From contig CANMKK010000020.1 of assembly GCA_947498455.1 (NCBI GenBank), forward strand, positions 31,647 to 95,646: a DNA stretch of 64,000 nt. Reading direction: 5' to 3'. The notes under the pieces are model-generated. The model did not search any database and was not told the DNA's origin. It worked only from the letters and a program-made list of their open reading frames with translations. The position numbers and the translations under genes are program-made. Below, in pieces: positions 9,403 to 18,584 of this stretch (its first letter is position 1; each line of letters opens with the position of its first letter). The stretch comes from an uncultured Aquimarina sp. Its GTDB lineage: Bacteria; Bacteroidota; Bacteroidia; Flavobacteriales; Flavobacteriaceae.

Positions 9403-10614
9403 ATGAAATATGACTTTATTATAATTGGTGGAGGAGCCGCAGGATTTTTTACAGCACTGAATGTTGCTGAAAGTAACCCAAAACTAAAAATAGCAATTCT
9501 AGAAAGAGGAAAAGAAGTGTTATCCAAAGTTCGTATTTCTGGCGGAGGACGCTGTAATGTAACTCATGCAGAGTTTATTCCTAAGGAGTTAAGCAAAAAT
9601 TATCCCAGAGGAAAAAAAGAATTGATAGGACCTTTTCATACGTTTATGACAGGTGATATAATGGAGTGGTTTGACTCCAGGGGAGTTGCACTGAAAATCG
9701 AAGATGATGGGAGGGTTTTTCCAGTTTCTGATTCATCACAAACTATTATTGATTGTTTTTTATCCGAAGCTAAACGATTGCATATTCAGGTGCTTACAAA
9801 TCATGCGGTGAAGGATTTTTATACAAAAGAAGGAGAATGGGAGATTGTAACGAATCAAGGCGATTTTCAGACTAAAAAAATAATGATAGCTACAGGTAGT
9901 AATCCCAAAATTTGGGATAAGTTAGCAGTTATGGAACATAAGGTGATAGATGCAGTTCCATCTCTGTTTACTTTTAATATAAAAGATGCTAGAATAAAAG
10001 ACCTTCCTGGAGTAGCTACAAGTGCTTCTGTACGGGTGAAGAATTCCAAGCTATCAAGTGAAGGGCCGTTACTAATAACGCATTGGGGTATGAGTGGTCC
10101 TGCAATTCTTAAGCTATCAGCATGGGGAGCTATAGAATTAAACTCGTATCAATACGATTTTGCAATTATTGTAAACTGGTTACAGTATTACTCTCAGGAG
10201 GAGGTTATTAATGAATTAAAAGAATTAAAAGAGAGAACTCCAAAACAACAAGTATCTAAGTATGCCCAATTTCAATTACCTAAAAGGTTGTGGCAAAGTT
10301 TAGTTGTGGCTTCTGGAATAGAAAGTACCAAACGATGGGCTGATGTCAATAAGACAGAGTTTTTGGCATTAGGAGAGCAGTTAACTAAAGGTGTTTTCAG
10401 AGTCAAAGGGAAAAGCACATTCAAAGAAGAATTTGTTACTGCCGGAGGGGTTGACCTGAAAGAGGTGAGTTTTAAAACTTTCGAAAGTAAAAAGTATAAG
10501 AACTTGTATTTTGCTGGAGAAGTTTTGAACATTGACGCAATTACAGGAGGGTTTAATTTTCAGAATGCCTGGACGGGTGCTTTTATTGCGGCGCAGGCAA
10601 TAGTTTCGGAGTAA
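9403..10614 (+). CDS. NAD(P)/FAD-dependent oxidoreductase, BaiN/HI0933 (YhiN) family
   Basis: 403-residue flavoprotein. The N-terminus holds a dinucleotide-binding fold (FIIIGGGAAGFFTALNVAES), followed by the family hallmark SKVRISGGGRCNVTH near 50. The C-terminus has the second FAD contact FVTAGGVDLKEVSF and GEVLNIDAITGGFNFQNAW. The family reduces unknown substrates; BaiN in Clostridium was linked to bile-acid metabolism, but most members are uncharacterised housekeeping flavoproteins. A TAATTTTG box ends only 4 bp before the ATG, so if used the mRNA would be nearly leaderless. The stop overlaps the next start by one base (TAATG), so the two genes are translationally coupled. Confidence 0.88.
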   Translation: MKYDFIIIGGGAAGFFTALNVAESNPKLKIAILERGKEVLSKVRISGGGRCNVTHAEFIPKELSKNYPRGKKELIGPFHTFMTGDIMEWFDSRGVALKIEDDGRVFPVSDSSQTIIDCFLSEAKRLHIQVLTNHAVKDFYTKEGEWEIVTNQGDFQTKKIMIATGSNPKIWDKLAVMEHKVIDAVPSLFTFNIKDARIKDLPGVATSASVRVKNSKLSSEGPLLITHWGMSGPAILKLSAWGAIELNSYQYDFAIIVNWLQYYSQEEVINELKELKERTPKQQVSKYAQFQLPKRLWQSLVVASGIESTKRWADVNKTEFLALGEQLTKGVFRVKGKSTFKEEFVTAGGVDLKEVSFKTFESKKYKNLYFAGEVLNIDAITGGFNFQNAWTGAFIAAQAIVSE

Positions 10615-11165
10615 TGAATACATATATAGCATTATTAAGAGGAATCAATGTAAGTGGTCAGAAAAAGATCATTATGGAAGACCTTAGAGAACTATTCTCA
10701 GAGATAGGCTTTACTTCTGTTAAGACATATATTCAGAGCGGTAATATTATTTTTAGGAGTAATGATCAATCTCTTTCGGTTCTTGAAGAAAGAATAAAAG
10801 AAGGAATCTTATTACGTTTTGGTTTTGACGTATCGGTTTTGGTAATAACTCCAGCATATTTACAATCCATCTATGATAACAACCCGTTTAATGATTTCTT
10901 AAAAAAAGAAGTTGTTGCAGAAAAGAAAATGTATTTCACCTTTCTATCACGTGTACCAGATCAACAAATTCTTGCTAATTTGTCGATTAAAGTATCAGGT
11001 AACGAAGAATGCATAGTATCTGATCAGGACAAAGTAGTGTACTTTTATGCTGCAAACGGATATGGCAAAACAAAATTGAATAATAATTTTTTCGAAAAAA
11101 GACTGAATTGCAAGGCAACTACCAGAAACTTAAATACAATTCGAAAAATATTGGCTTTGCTCTAA
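10614..11165 (+). CDS. DUF1697 domain-containing protein
   Basis: 183 residues covering a whole DUF1697 unit: it opens TYIALLRGINVSGQKKIIM and continues GFTSVKTYIQSGNIIFRS, the two signature blocks, and ends with RNLNTIRKILAL. The function is unknown; the fold is an alpha/beta two-layer sandwich. The start ATG overlaps the stop of the upstream flavoprotein, so the pair is one transcript. No signal peptide, so cytoplasmic. Confidence 0.9.
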   Translation: MNTYIALLRGINVSGQKKIIMEDLRELFSEIGFTSVKTYIQSGNIIFRSNDQSLSVLEERIKEGILLRFGFDVSVLVITPAYLQSIYDNNPFNDFLKKEVVAEKKMYFTFLSRVPDQQILANLSIKVSGNEECIVSDQDKVVYFYAANGYGKTKLNNNFFEKRLNCKATTRNLNTIRKILALL

Positions 11166-11211
11166 TACGAGATTCGATGATTAAAGTTATGATGATATTT
11201 TCTCTGCTTTA

Positions 11212-11769
11212 TTAATCTCTTAAAAAACCTTTCCAGGAAATTTCAATTGCTTGATTAATGTGTTTGTCTAATAATTTAACCTTTTCATTTTCATGAATTT
11301 TTACAAGAGAAACTACATTACCAAAAAATAGCTCTTCCATTACCATCGCATTATATGCTTTGAATATTTTTTCACGTATTCCAGTTTTAAAATATTCCTC
11401 TATTTCTCCATAATACTGTCTGGCTTTATCCTTTAGAGATTGTGGAATCTCGGGAGATCTGGCTATTTGTTCAGAAAAAACAAAAGCAAGAGGATTATTT
11501 ACAAAATAATGAAATAAGTTAAGCCACATTATAGAGAATTTCTTTTTTAGATCATCTTCAGGAACATTACGCATCACAACTGTACCAAAATCTTGAGTAA
11601 GCATAAGATATAGTTCAGTAATTATCTCTTCTTTGTTTTTGAAATGATGATATACGGTTCCATTGGCTACACCAGATTCTTTAATGATTTGTGAAAGAGA
11701 GGTTGCCTGAATACCCTGTTTTGTAATTAATTCTAAAGTAGTTTGTAAAACTATTGATTTTTTGTTCAT
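11212..11769 (-). CDS. TetR/AcrR family transcriptional regulator
   Basis: 185 residues. The N-terminal helix-turn-helix is clear at about 10-55 (ITKQGIQATSLSQIIKESGV followed by NGTVYHHFKNKEEI), the TetR signature. The C-terminal ligand/dimer domain is helical and unassigned. It follows the tspO gene by 24 bp on the same strand, so it is probably co-transcribed with it and may control the pair or a membrane-stress or porphyrin response. No operator could be picked out by eye. Confidence 0.9.
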   Translation of the reverse strand: MNKKSIVLQTTLELITKQGIQATSLSQIIKESGVANGTVYHHFKNKEEIITELYLMLTQDFGTVVMRNVPEDDLKKKFSIMWLNLFHYFVNNPLAFVFSEQIARSPEIPQSLKDKARQYYGEIEEYFKTGIREKIFKAYNAMVMEELFFGNVVSLVKIHENEKVKLLDKHINQAIEISWKGFLRD

Positions 11770-11793
11770 AAATTTTTTTTCCTGATTGTTGGT

Positions 11794-12267
11794 TTAGTTA
11801 AGTTGCCATATACCAAAATTCAATGCAGCTGCAAAAGCAACCCACACGACATAGGGGATAAGTAGGTAAAAAGCAGTAGGGTTAACAACTTTAAACCATT
11901 TGATTGTAAATAATAATAGGATAAATAGGGCTAATATATCCAAAAGTGCAATCAAAGGATCGCGCATTCCAAAGAAAAAAATGGACCACGCAGCATTGAG
12001 TAAAAGTTGAAACCCAAAATGATATAACGCAGTTTTTACCCATTTATGATAAAAACCTTTACTCCAAACAATTCCTGCGGAAATTCCCATCATTATATAT
12101 AATATAATCCAGACAGGTGCAAAAACCCAATTTGGAGGTGTAAATGATGGTTTTTCTATAGTCACATACCAAGTATCAATAGATGTTTGAGTTGCAATAC
12201 TACTCAAAAAGCCTATTAATAAGCATGCTAATACAGCTATACTAATTCGCAGTAATTTTATTTTCAT
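11794..12267 (-). CDS. tspO: TspO/MBR family tryptophan-rich sensory protein
   Basis: 157-residue, five-helix membrane protein. The family signature WYVTIEKPSFTPPNWVFAPV is followed by WIILYIMMG, and later helices carry LLLNAAWSIFFFG and VWVAFAAALNFGIWQLN. TspO binds porphyrins and steroids and tunes tetrapyrrole or stress responses in bacteria such as Rhodobacter. It heads a two-gene unit with a TetR regulator and is divergent from the mevalonate decarboxylase gene 98 bp away. A carotenoid role is plausible in flavobacteria but not shown here. Confidence 0.9.
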   Translation of the reverse strand: MKIKLLRISIAVLACLLIGFLSSIATQTSIDTWYVTIEKPSFTPPNWVFAPVWIILYIMMGISAGIVWSKGFYHKWVKTALYHFGFQLLLNAAWSIFFFGMRDPLIALLDILALFILLLFTIKWFKVVNPTAFYLLIPYVVWVAFAAALNFGIWQLN

Positions 12268-12339
12268 TAGGGTTAGTTAGTGAAATACTAAAATAGCAAT
12301 TTATTTTTATTAGGTTACTTATAAAAGTCTATAAGAACT

Positions 12340-12347
12340 TATCTTTG
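12340..12347 (+). promoter_or_regulatory. putative -7 element of the mvaD operon
   Basis: TATCTTTG, a full TAnnTTTG match, 18 bp before the start. No clear -33 TTG at the standard distance. Confidence 0.45.
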
Positions 12348-12365
12348 CCCAAATTATTTTGAGGT

Positions 12366-13451
12366 ATGGGTACGAATCTTCAGTTTATTTCTAAAATATA
12401 TTCAATATTACCTGATAGTGGAACTATTTCCTGTGTATCACCAAGTAATATAGCATTAGTAAAGTATTGGGGAAAACGTCCTGTACAACTGCCGGAAAAC
12501 CCATCTATAAGTTTTACACTTAATACGTGTACTACGAAAACAATGTTAAAGTATAAAAAATTAAATCAAGAATCTCACGATTTTAATTTTCAATTACTTT
12601 TTGAAGGAAAACCAAAGCCAAACTTTAGACCAAAAATCCAAAGTTTTTTTGAAAGAATTGTAGCGTATATGCCATTTCTAAAGCAATACGAATTTACGAT
12701 AGAAACAAGTAATACCTTTCCGCATAGTAGTGGTATAGCTTCTTCGGCCAGTGGTATGAGTGCTTTAGCTTATTGTTTGGTACAATTAGAAAAAAAGATA
12801 AATCCCGAAATGTCTAATGAGCAGGTGATTCAGAAAACTTCTTTTTTGTCTAGATTAGGTTCTGGGAGCGCGTGTAGAAGTATTGAGGGGCCACTAACGG
12901 TATGGGGTGGGCATAAAGATATAGAGGGAAGTACTAATGAATATGCGATTAAGTTTCCATATCAGATTCACGAAGTATTTAATAAATATCAGGATACTAT
13001 TTTATTAGTTGATAAAGGAGAAAAACAGGTGAGTAGTTCTGTTGGTCATGATTTAATGCACGGACATCCTTTTGCAATCAAAAGATTTGAACAAGCGAAT
13101 GAAAATATAGCTAAGCTTAAGACTATTTTAATATCTGGAGATATAGATGCTTTTATTGAGGTAGTAGAAAGTGAAGCTTTGACATTACACGCAATGATGA
13201 TGACCTCGCTCCCGTATTTTATTCTAATGAAACCCAATACGCTATCCATCATTAACAAAGTATGGGAATATCGAAAAGAAACAGGTTCTAAGCTTTGTTT
13301 TACACTTGATGCCGGAGCTAATGTGCATCTTCTCTATCCTGATTCGGAAAAAGAATTGGTAAAAGATTTCATTACTAGAGAGTTAGTTGTGTATTGTCAG
13401 AAAGGGCAGTATATTTGTGATGAAATAGGATTAGGTGCTAAATTGTTGTAA
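12366..13451 (+). CDS. mvaD: diphosphomevalonate decarboxylase
   Basis: 361 residues, GHMP kinase superfamily. Converts mevalonate 5-diphosphate and ATP to isopentenyl diphosphate, phosphate and CO2, the last step of the mevalonate route that flavobacteria use instead of MEP. Diagnostic segments: SPSNIALVKYWGKR (about 25-38), the phosphate-binding loop SSGIASSASGMSALA (about 119-133), RLGSGSACRSIEGP, and the C-terminal TLDAGANVHLL with the catalytic-type Asp. A following mevalonate kinase (48 bp on) and UbiA enzyme make a small isoprenoid operon. Confidence 0.93.
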   Translation: MGTNLQFISKIYSILPDSGTISCVSPSNIALVKYWGKRPVQLPENPSISFTLNTCTTKTMLKYKKLNQESHDFNFQLLFEGKPKPNFRPKIQSFFERIVAYMPFLKQYEFTIETSNTFPHSSGIASSASGMSALAYCLVQLEKKINPEMSNEQVIQKTSFLSRLGSGSACRSIEGPLTVWGGHKDIEGSTNEYAIKFPYQIHEVFNKYQDTILLVDKGEKQVSSSVGHDLMHGHPFAIKRFEQANENIAKLKTILISGDIDAFIEVVESEALTLHAMMMTSLPYFILMKPNTLSIINKVWEYRKETGSKLCFTLDAGANVHLLYPDSEKELVKDFITRELVVYCQKGQYICDEIGLGAKLL

Positions 13452-13499
13452 CTTTATCCTAGAGGGTAAGACAAACTAGTTAAATAAGTAAATAAACTA

Positions 13500-14435
13500 A
13501 TGAAGGGACCGCTATTTTATTCTAAAATACTTCTGTTTGGAGAATATGGTATTATTAAAGATTCTAAGGGATTATCGATACCTTATAATTTTTATAAAGG
13601 AGCTTTAAAAGTATCAGATCATCCAAATGAAGAGGCTATAAAGTCTAACAAAAGCTTGGGTGATTTCGTGAGTTATTTAAAAAGAATTCAGGGTAAAAAT
13701 GTTGTAGAATTTGATCTTGATAGATTGCAAGAAGATATTGCTTCCGGAATGTATTTTGACAGTAGTATTCCTCAGGGTTATGGAGTAGGGAGTAGTGGAG
13801 CACTTGTTGCTGCTATTTATGATAAGTATGCTCAAAACAAAATAACAATTTTAGAGAACCTTACTAGAGATAAATTACTGAAACTTAAAGAAATATTTGG
13901 ACTTATGGAATCTTTCTTTCATGGAAGTAGCTCGGGTCTGGATCCTTTAAATAGTTATTTAAGTTTGCCTATTTTGATCAATTCCAAGGATAATATAGAA
14001 CCCGCCGGAATTCCATCACAAAGTGTTGACAATAAGAAAGGCGCTGTGTTTTTGTTAGATAGCGGAATTGTAGGAGAAACGGCTCCTATGGTTAGTATTT
14101 TTATGGAAAAAATGAAACAAGAAGGTTTTCGAAATATGCTAAAGAATCAATTCGTTAAGCATACTGACGCCTGTGTTGAGGATTTTCTTAAAGGAGATAT
14201 AAAATCATTGTTTTCTAATATCAAACAGTTATCAAATGTTGTTTTAGATAATTTTAAACCAATGATTCCGAGACAATTTCATGCTTTATGGAAAAAAGGT
14301 ATAGAAACTAATGATTATTACCTTAAACTTTGTGGCTCCGGAGGAGGAGGGTATATACTAGGATTTACTCAGAATTTTGATAAAGCACAATCTGCATTAA
14401 AAGATTATAAGCTAGAAATAGTATATAATTTTTAA
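13500..14435 (+). CDS. mevalonate kinase (GHMP kinase)
   Basis: 311 residues. Phosphorylates mevalonate with ATP at the start of the same branch. The N-terminal substrate motif is YSKILLFGEYGII (about 7-19), the ATP loop is IPQGYGVGSSGALVAAIY, and the C-terminal GHMP motif is KLCGSGGGGYILGF. FHGSSSGLDPLNSYL fits the segment with the mevalonate-kinase catalytic aspartate. It lies between mvaD and the UbiA gene with short gaps, so co-transcription is likely. Phosphomevalonate kinase is not in the window. Confidence 0.88.
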   Translation: MKGPLFYSKILLFGEYGIIKDSKGLSIPYNFYKGALKVSDHPNEEAIKSNKSLGDFVSYLKRIQGKNVVEFDLDRLQEDIASGMYFDSSIPQGYGVGSSGALVAAIYDKYAQNKITILENLTRDKLLKLKEIFGLMESFFHGSSSGLDPLNSYLSLPILINSKDNIEPAGIPSQSVDNKKGAVFLLDSGIVGETAPMVSIFMEKMKQEGFRNMLKNQFVKHTDACVEDFLKGDIKSLFSNIKQLSNVVLDNFKPMIPRQFHALWKKGIETNDYYLKLCGSGGGGYILGFTQNFDKAQSALKDYKLEIVYNF

Positions 14436-14449
14436 TAAGCATTACTAGC

Positions 14450-15358
14450 ATGCTTTCTAGAAAAAATAAACTCATTCTTCTTAAACTACTGAGTTTGTTT
14501 TCTGTGGTACGCGGTTATAATATATTAATCATCGTATTAGCACAATATCTGACATCAGTATTTATTTTAGCTCCTAATATACAACTAAGGGATGTTCTTT
14601 TTGATCCGAATTTGTTCGTTATTGTTTTAGCATCTGCAGGAGTAATAGCAGCAGGGTATATTATTAATAGTTTTTATGATAAAGAAAAAGACCTGATTAA
14701 TAGACCTCAAAAAACTATGTTAGATCGTTTGGTAAGTCAGCAAACGAAATTAACAGGATATTTTGTTCTAAATTTTCTTTCGGTTGTTTTGGCGAGTTAT
14801 GTGTCATTTAGAGCAGTATTGTTTTTTTCGGGATATGTTTTTGGTATTTGGATTTATTCTCATAAACTAAAAAAAACTCCCTTTATAGGTAATTTAGTAG
14901 CGTCAGTATTATCCATCACTCCTTTTTTTGCGGTATTTATTTATTATAAAAACTTAGATGAGGTTATTTTTGTACACGCTACTTTTTTATTTTTAATGCT
15001 TGTAATGAGAGAGATGGTCAAAGATTTGGGGAATCTTACAGGCGATATAGCTCAAAATTACAGGACTGTTCCTATTATCTATGGAGAGAAAACTTCTAAA
15101 AAGCTGATTACATTATTGGTGATAGCTTCTGGATTGCCTATTTATTTATTGTTGACAGTGTATGAGGTCGGATATATGTACGTGTTTTTTTATATTTCTT
15201 TAGGCGTACTACTCATTTTTCTGATAGCTCTTTGGAAATCTAAAGATAAAACCCATTATATATGGTTGCATAATATCTTAAAGCTAATCATTGTATCCGG
15301 AGTATTTAGTATTGTATTGATTGATGTTGATATGATACTAGATAGGATTCTTTGGTAA
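14450..15358 (+). CDS. UbiA family prenyltransferase (geranylgeranylglycerol-phosphate geranylgeranyltransferase-like)
   Basis: 302-residue integral membrane protein, about 8-9 helices. The first Asp-rich motif is NSFYDKEKDLINRP (N-x3-D-x3-D-x4-P), and a second Asp/Glu-rich loop follows at VKDLGNLTGDIAQNYRTVPI. UbiA enzymes move a prenyl chain from a diphosphate to an aromatic or glycerol-phosphate acceptor. Flavobacterial members in this mevalonate context are commonly named digeranylgeranylglyceryl-phosphate-synthase-like; the acceptor here is not known and could also be a quinone or pigment precursor. It is 14 bp after the mevalonate kinase and ends the operon before a strong terminator. 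Confidence 0.82.
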   Translation: MLSRKNKLILLKLLSLFSVVRGYNILIIVLAQYLTSVFILAPNIQLRDVLFDPNLFVIVLASAGVIAAGYIINSFYDKEKDLINRPQKTMLDRLVSQQTKLTGYFVLNFLSVVLASYVSFRAVLFFSGYVFGIWIYSHKLKKTPFIGNLVASVLSITPFFAVFIYYKNLDEVIFVHATFLFLMLVMREMVKDLGNLTGDIAQNYRTVPIIYGEKTSKKLITLLVIASGLPIYLLLTVYEVGYMYVFFYISLGVLLIFLIALWKSKDKTHYIWLHNILKLIIVSGVFSIVLIDVDMILDRILW

Positions 15359-15363
15359 AAAAA

Positions 15364-15395
15364 GAAGCGATTATAGAACATTCTATAACCGCTTC
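15364..15395 (+). terminator. terminator after the isoprenoid operon (also for the opposing small gene)
   Basis: Hairpin GAAGCGATTATAGAA / TTCTATAACCGCTTC with one mismatched pair, flanked by an A-run on the left, so it can also end the minus-strand gene 15437-15781. A similar hairpin (22662-22692) follows the paralogous gene. Confidence 0.7.
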
Positions 15396-15436
15396 TAATA
15401 GCTTAAATATAAGTTTTTTAGTTGGTATCTGACTTA

Positions 15437-15781
15437 TTATATAGGTTTTACAACTTTTAACTTCATTTTGAAGATTCTTTGGTCATTTTTAGATAAAGTA
15501 GAGCTTACCTTTTTGTAGTTCAATCTTGATTTTACAAAGTTTTCTACTATATCTTTATTAGAATCTACTGTAAGGATTACTATTTCGTTTTTAGCATTTA
15601 AAGTAAATTCGATATTTGCTACGATATCAGATTTTTCTATTTGGAAAGTAGGCTTTTCCAAAAGCTCAATAATTTCTTTTCTTAATTTTTGTTGAGTTGT
15701 TTCATTTGCGTTTTTGTCATTTGCAAAAACTGAAGCTGATGCTATGATCGCTACGATTACTACTGTGATTAACTTTTTCAT
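15437..15781 (-). CDS. small secreted protein, paralogue of 22743-23078
   Basis: 114 residues with a clear Sec signal peptide (MKKLITVVIVAIIASASVFA, cut before NDKN). The mature part has an amphipathic helix (TQQKLRKEIIELLEKP) and then two-three beta strands (EIVILTVDSNKD). No known catalytic motif. The paralogue 7.3 kb away is about three quarters identical, including the signal peptide and the core sequence FTLNAKNEIVILTVDS. It resembles short flavobacterial secreted proteins with no assigned role. A TACATTTG promoter box lies at 15841-15834 on the minus strand. Function unknown. Confidence 0.75.
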   Translation of the reverse strand: MKKLITVVIVAIIASASVFANDKNANETTQQKLRKEIIELLEKPTFQIEKSDIVANIEFTLNAKNEIVILTVDSNKDIVENFVKSRLNYKKVSSTLSKNDQRIFKMKLKVVKPI

Positions 15782-16404
15782 TTTGTGTTCTCTTTTTAAT
15801 TATGATTTATTTGTTTGTTTAAATTTTATGATACAAATGTAGAATGGATAGGCGATTTTTTTTGAGTTTGTACTTTATTAGAACGTAGTACTACCATCAC
15901 CTTTAGGTTAAGAGAGATGTGTTTTAACATAAACTGAACTTTGAAAGATAAGTGCCTTTTATACAGTTACTTCATTAAAACATATGGAGATCGATTTTAT
16001 TGATGAGAAATTGTTAGTATTCTATACTGGTTTTTTATGGATAATTCATTTTTGCAGCCTATCTCAATGTAAATTTATTGTTAAATCAAGGTTTTGCCAT
16101 AGCGACAGGAGATAGACTTAAGTAGTTGTAAGTCAGATTTAATTAGCGCTAATTGTTACTTAACATAGTTGTTGAACTAACCCCTCCGGGTAGTTTTTCT
16201 TTTTCAAAAATAGGCTATTAATCTACTTATCTTACTTTGCTCATTAAAAATATGATATCATGACAAAAAAAAAGTACATTAATCGATCGCGCCTGTTTAG
16301 CTGTTGAATCATTTAATAGCTCCTACCGGTTATTAGAACGTCATTATGAGCTGAACGGCAAAAGCCAAAGTACCATTATCAATTATGGGCGTTGTTTAGC
16401 ACAT

Positions 16405-17175
16405 ATGGCACTACATTTTGATTGTTGTCCCAGTGAACTGGATACCGAACAAGTACTAGACTACCTACAGTATTGTAAAAACCAGCACAAAACCCCTTCC
16501 GATAGTTTCTTTAAACATACGGTTTATGGTCTTCGGGCGTTGTACAAGCTCAAAGGGATGAAAGATAAGCATATTATTCTTCCACATCTCGAAGGCTCTA
16601 AAAAATTACCAGTAGTACTCTCTCAATGCGAAATCAAAACCTTTATTAACACCCCTAAATTGCTCAAACACCGTTTGATACTTTCTCTATTGTATGACTG
16701 TGGGTTACGTCGTTTTGAACTATTGAACTTGCAGGTTTCAGATGTGGATTTTGATCGAAAAATGATACACATCCGACAAGGAAAAGGTCGCAAGGATCGT
16801 TATGTACCACTGGGAAAACTGTTGGCCAAAGGATTACAAAGGTATCTACAAACAGAAGATCCCTCAGAGTGGCTCTTTACTGGCAATGACCGATCCGGAA
16901 AAACAGTGCCATTCTCTAAAGGAGGTGTACAATGGATCATCAGACAAACCCGTAAACAAAGTGGTGTCAATAAGCAGGTTACCGCTCATACCCTGCGCCA
17001 CAGTTATGCCACCCATTTATTGGAAATGGGCTTGGATATTGTCAGTCTCAAAGAAGTGTTGGGGCACAGCTGTATTGAAACCACTATGATGTACCTGCAT
17101 ATTTCCAGATTGGGGAGACAACAGGCTTTCTCCCCCATGGATCGTATCTATCAGTATGATGTTCCTCTAAAATGA
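16405..17175 (+). CDS. tyrosine recombinase/integrase of the IS91-type element (5' end frameshifted)
   Basis: 256 codons are open from the first in-frame ATG. The core recombinase fold is complete: catalytic Arg in LYDCGLRRFELLNL, HTLRHSYATHLL, LGHS, and the nucleophile Tyr in TTMMYLHIS. The reading frame stays open upstream to 16264 with convincing SAM-like domain sequence (SSYRLLERHYELNGKSQSTI) but has no start. An ATG at 16260 is one base out of frame across an A9 run (16265-16273); dropping one A would join it into a protein of about 304 residues. So the gene is a fresh frameshift, a slippage gene, or reads from a later start. The stop overlaps the transposase start. Confidence 0.85.
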   Translation: MALHFDCCPSELDTEQVLDYLQYCKNQHKTPSDSFFKHTVYGLRALYKLKGMKDKHIILPHLEGSKKLPVVLSQCEIKTFINTPKLLKHRLILSLLYDCGLRRFELLNLQVSDVDFDRKMIHIRQGKGRKDRYVPLGKLLAKGLQRYLQTEDPSEWLFTGNDRSGKTVPFSKGGVQWIIRQTRKQSGVNKQVTAHTLRHSYATHLLEMGLDIVSLKEVLGHSCIETTMMYLHISRLGRQQAFSPMDRIYQYDVPLK

Positions 17176-18320
17176 AACCTCAATATGAACTAGGAAAAAT
17201 TCTACAGGATTATAAGAGGTATATTGAAACAGCATCATTCAACTCTTGGCAGAAACGCACCTTATTTGCACTGGCTCGTTGCCGAACTGTAGCAATGGGT
17301 GGGCATATCGATCAGTGCGCTGATCCAGAGTGTTCGAAATTACACCTTAGTTACAATTCCTGTAGAAATCGGCATTGTCCCAAATGCCAAGGACACCAAC
17401 GCGAAATATGGATACAAAAACGACAGGCAGGACTATTGCCTGTAGGATATTATCATCTGGTATTTACCCTGCCCATTGAACTTAATCCCTTGGCATTGTC
17501 TGAACCTAGATTAGTATATGACACTCTTTTTCAAACTGCTTGGGCAACTCTGAATGGTTTTGCACAGACTCCTAATTTTTTAGGAGCCACTACAGGAATG
17601 ATTGCCATGCTGCATACTTGGGGAAGTACTATGAGCTTACACCCACATCTGCATTGCATTGTTCCCGCTGGAGGTATTACCAAAAAGGGAGACTGGAAAA
17701 ATGCTCCTAGGGTCAACGACTTCCTGTTTCCTGTCGAATCAATGAGCAACGTATTCAGGGCTAAATATGTGGCCGAACTACGGAAAAAGGGGATCGAGGA
17801 TAAAACACTGTTTGATGAACTATTTAAAAAAGAGTGGGTAGTATATGCCAAAAAGCCGTTTGGAAACCCCAATAGTGTCATAGAATACCTGGGTAGGTAC
17901 ACCCATAAAATTGCTATTAGTAATCACCGTATCAAAGCTGTAGAAAAGGGAAGGGTTACCTTCAAGGTTAAAAACTATAAAAAAGAAGGAAAACCAGAAC
18001 TCCTAACTCTAAAAACAGAAGAGTTTATACGCAGGTTTTCCATGCACATCCTACCCAAAAGGTTTGTACGAATCCGGCATTTTGGGCTGTTGAGCAGTAC
18101 CTCAAAACGATTACACCTGCAGAATATATTGCAGCAACTGGGAGCTCCCAAATTAAAAACAAGGGCAGTAACACTACAACATCTGATATGCCCTACCTGT
18201 AAAAAGGGAACATTGAAAACCGTGTATCAGTTCGATAACAGAGGACCGCCCAATCATTGGTTAGAGAGACTACAAAGTCAAAAAAATAGAAGCCCCGAAA
18301 AAAGTAACGCAATGATGTAA
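17172..18320 (+). CDS. IS91 family transposase
   Basis: 382 residues. An N-terminal zinc ribbon (CADPECSKLHLSYNSCRNRH then CPKC, about 52-75) is followed by the HUH relaxase-type nuclease: the HxH pair lies in SLHPHLHCIVPAGG (about 157-170), and the candidate nucleophile tyrosine is in IEYLGRYTHKIAISNHRI (about 237-254). A C-terminal Cys pair (CPTCKKG) may bind another zinc. IS91 proteins move DNA by rolling-circle replication from the right end. Start ATG is shared with the integrase TGA, so expression is coupled. Appears intact. Confidence 0.93.
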   Translation: MKPQYELGKILQDYKRYIETASFNSWQKRTLFALARCRTVAMGGHIDQCADPECSKLHLSYNSCRNRHCPKCQGHQREIWIQKRQAGLLPVGYYHLVFTLPIELNPLALSEPRLVYDTLFQTAWATLNGFAQTPNFLGATTGMIAMLHTWGSTMSLHPHLHCIVPAGGITKKGDWKNAPRVNDFLFPVESMSNVFRAKYVAELRKKGIEDKTLFDELFKKEWVVYAKKPFGNPNSVIEYLGRYTHKIAISNHRIKAVEKGRVTFKVKNYKKEGKPELLTLKTEEFIRRFSMHILPKRFVRIRHFGLLSSTSKRLHLQNILQQLGAPKLKTRAVTLQHLICPTCKKGTLKTVYQFDNRGPPNHWLERLQSQKNRSPEKSNAMM

Positions 18321-18548
18321 AGGGATACCTATGCTCAAAAATGAACAAAACCTACTAAAAAACAGCGGCGAATGAAAAATAAACAGTAAGTCTACAGGTT
18401 AAAAAGAAAAAACACTTCAAACCAAGAGGTAAAAACAACACCTTGGCAAAAAAAACTCCCGAAAAGGGTAACACTTCCCAAAACCTAATCAACGAAAAAC
18501 CCATAGTAAGCAAACCATACGGAATAGCAGCCGGGGATAGTCAACACC

Positions 18549-18584
18549 GTGTTCATATATGGGTGCTACGCACCATACGAACAC
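18549..18584. repeat. imperfect inverted repeat at the IS91-type right end
   Basis: GTGTTCATATATGGGTGC / GCACCATACGAACAC around a TAC loop. The remaining 18321-18708 stretch is non-coding; the open frame at 18443-18655 has no family features and overlaps this structure. Confidence 0.6.

Larger units (their letters stand above)
15364..16180. repeat. diverged segmental duplication, copy 1 (with 22662-23480)
   Basis: The unit holds the terminator hairpin, the small secreted-protein gene and about 400 bp upstream of it. Conserved upstream islands are ATGGAGATCGATTTTATT, GAGAAATTGTTA, GGATAATTCATTTTTG and GGTTTTGCCATAGCGACAGG. Similarity stops near 16175-16185, where the IS91-type element begins. 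No gene is seen in 15842-16259. Confidence 0.75.

Noticed and set aside
9391..9403. TAATTTTG box 4 bp before the flavoprotein ATG as a leaderless promoter
   Set aside because: No -33 TTG at normal spacing; the match may be chance in AT-rich DNA.
15950..16180. A coding frame (MEIDFI...) in the conserved upstream block of the duplicated gene
   Set aside because: The frame breaks at different places in the two copies, so conservation is not at protein level.
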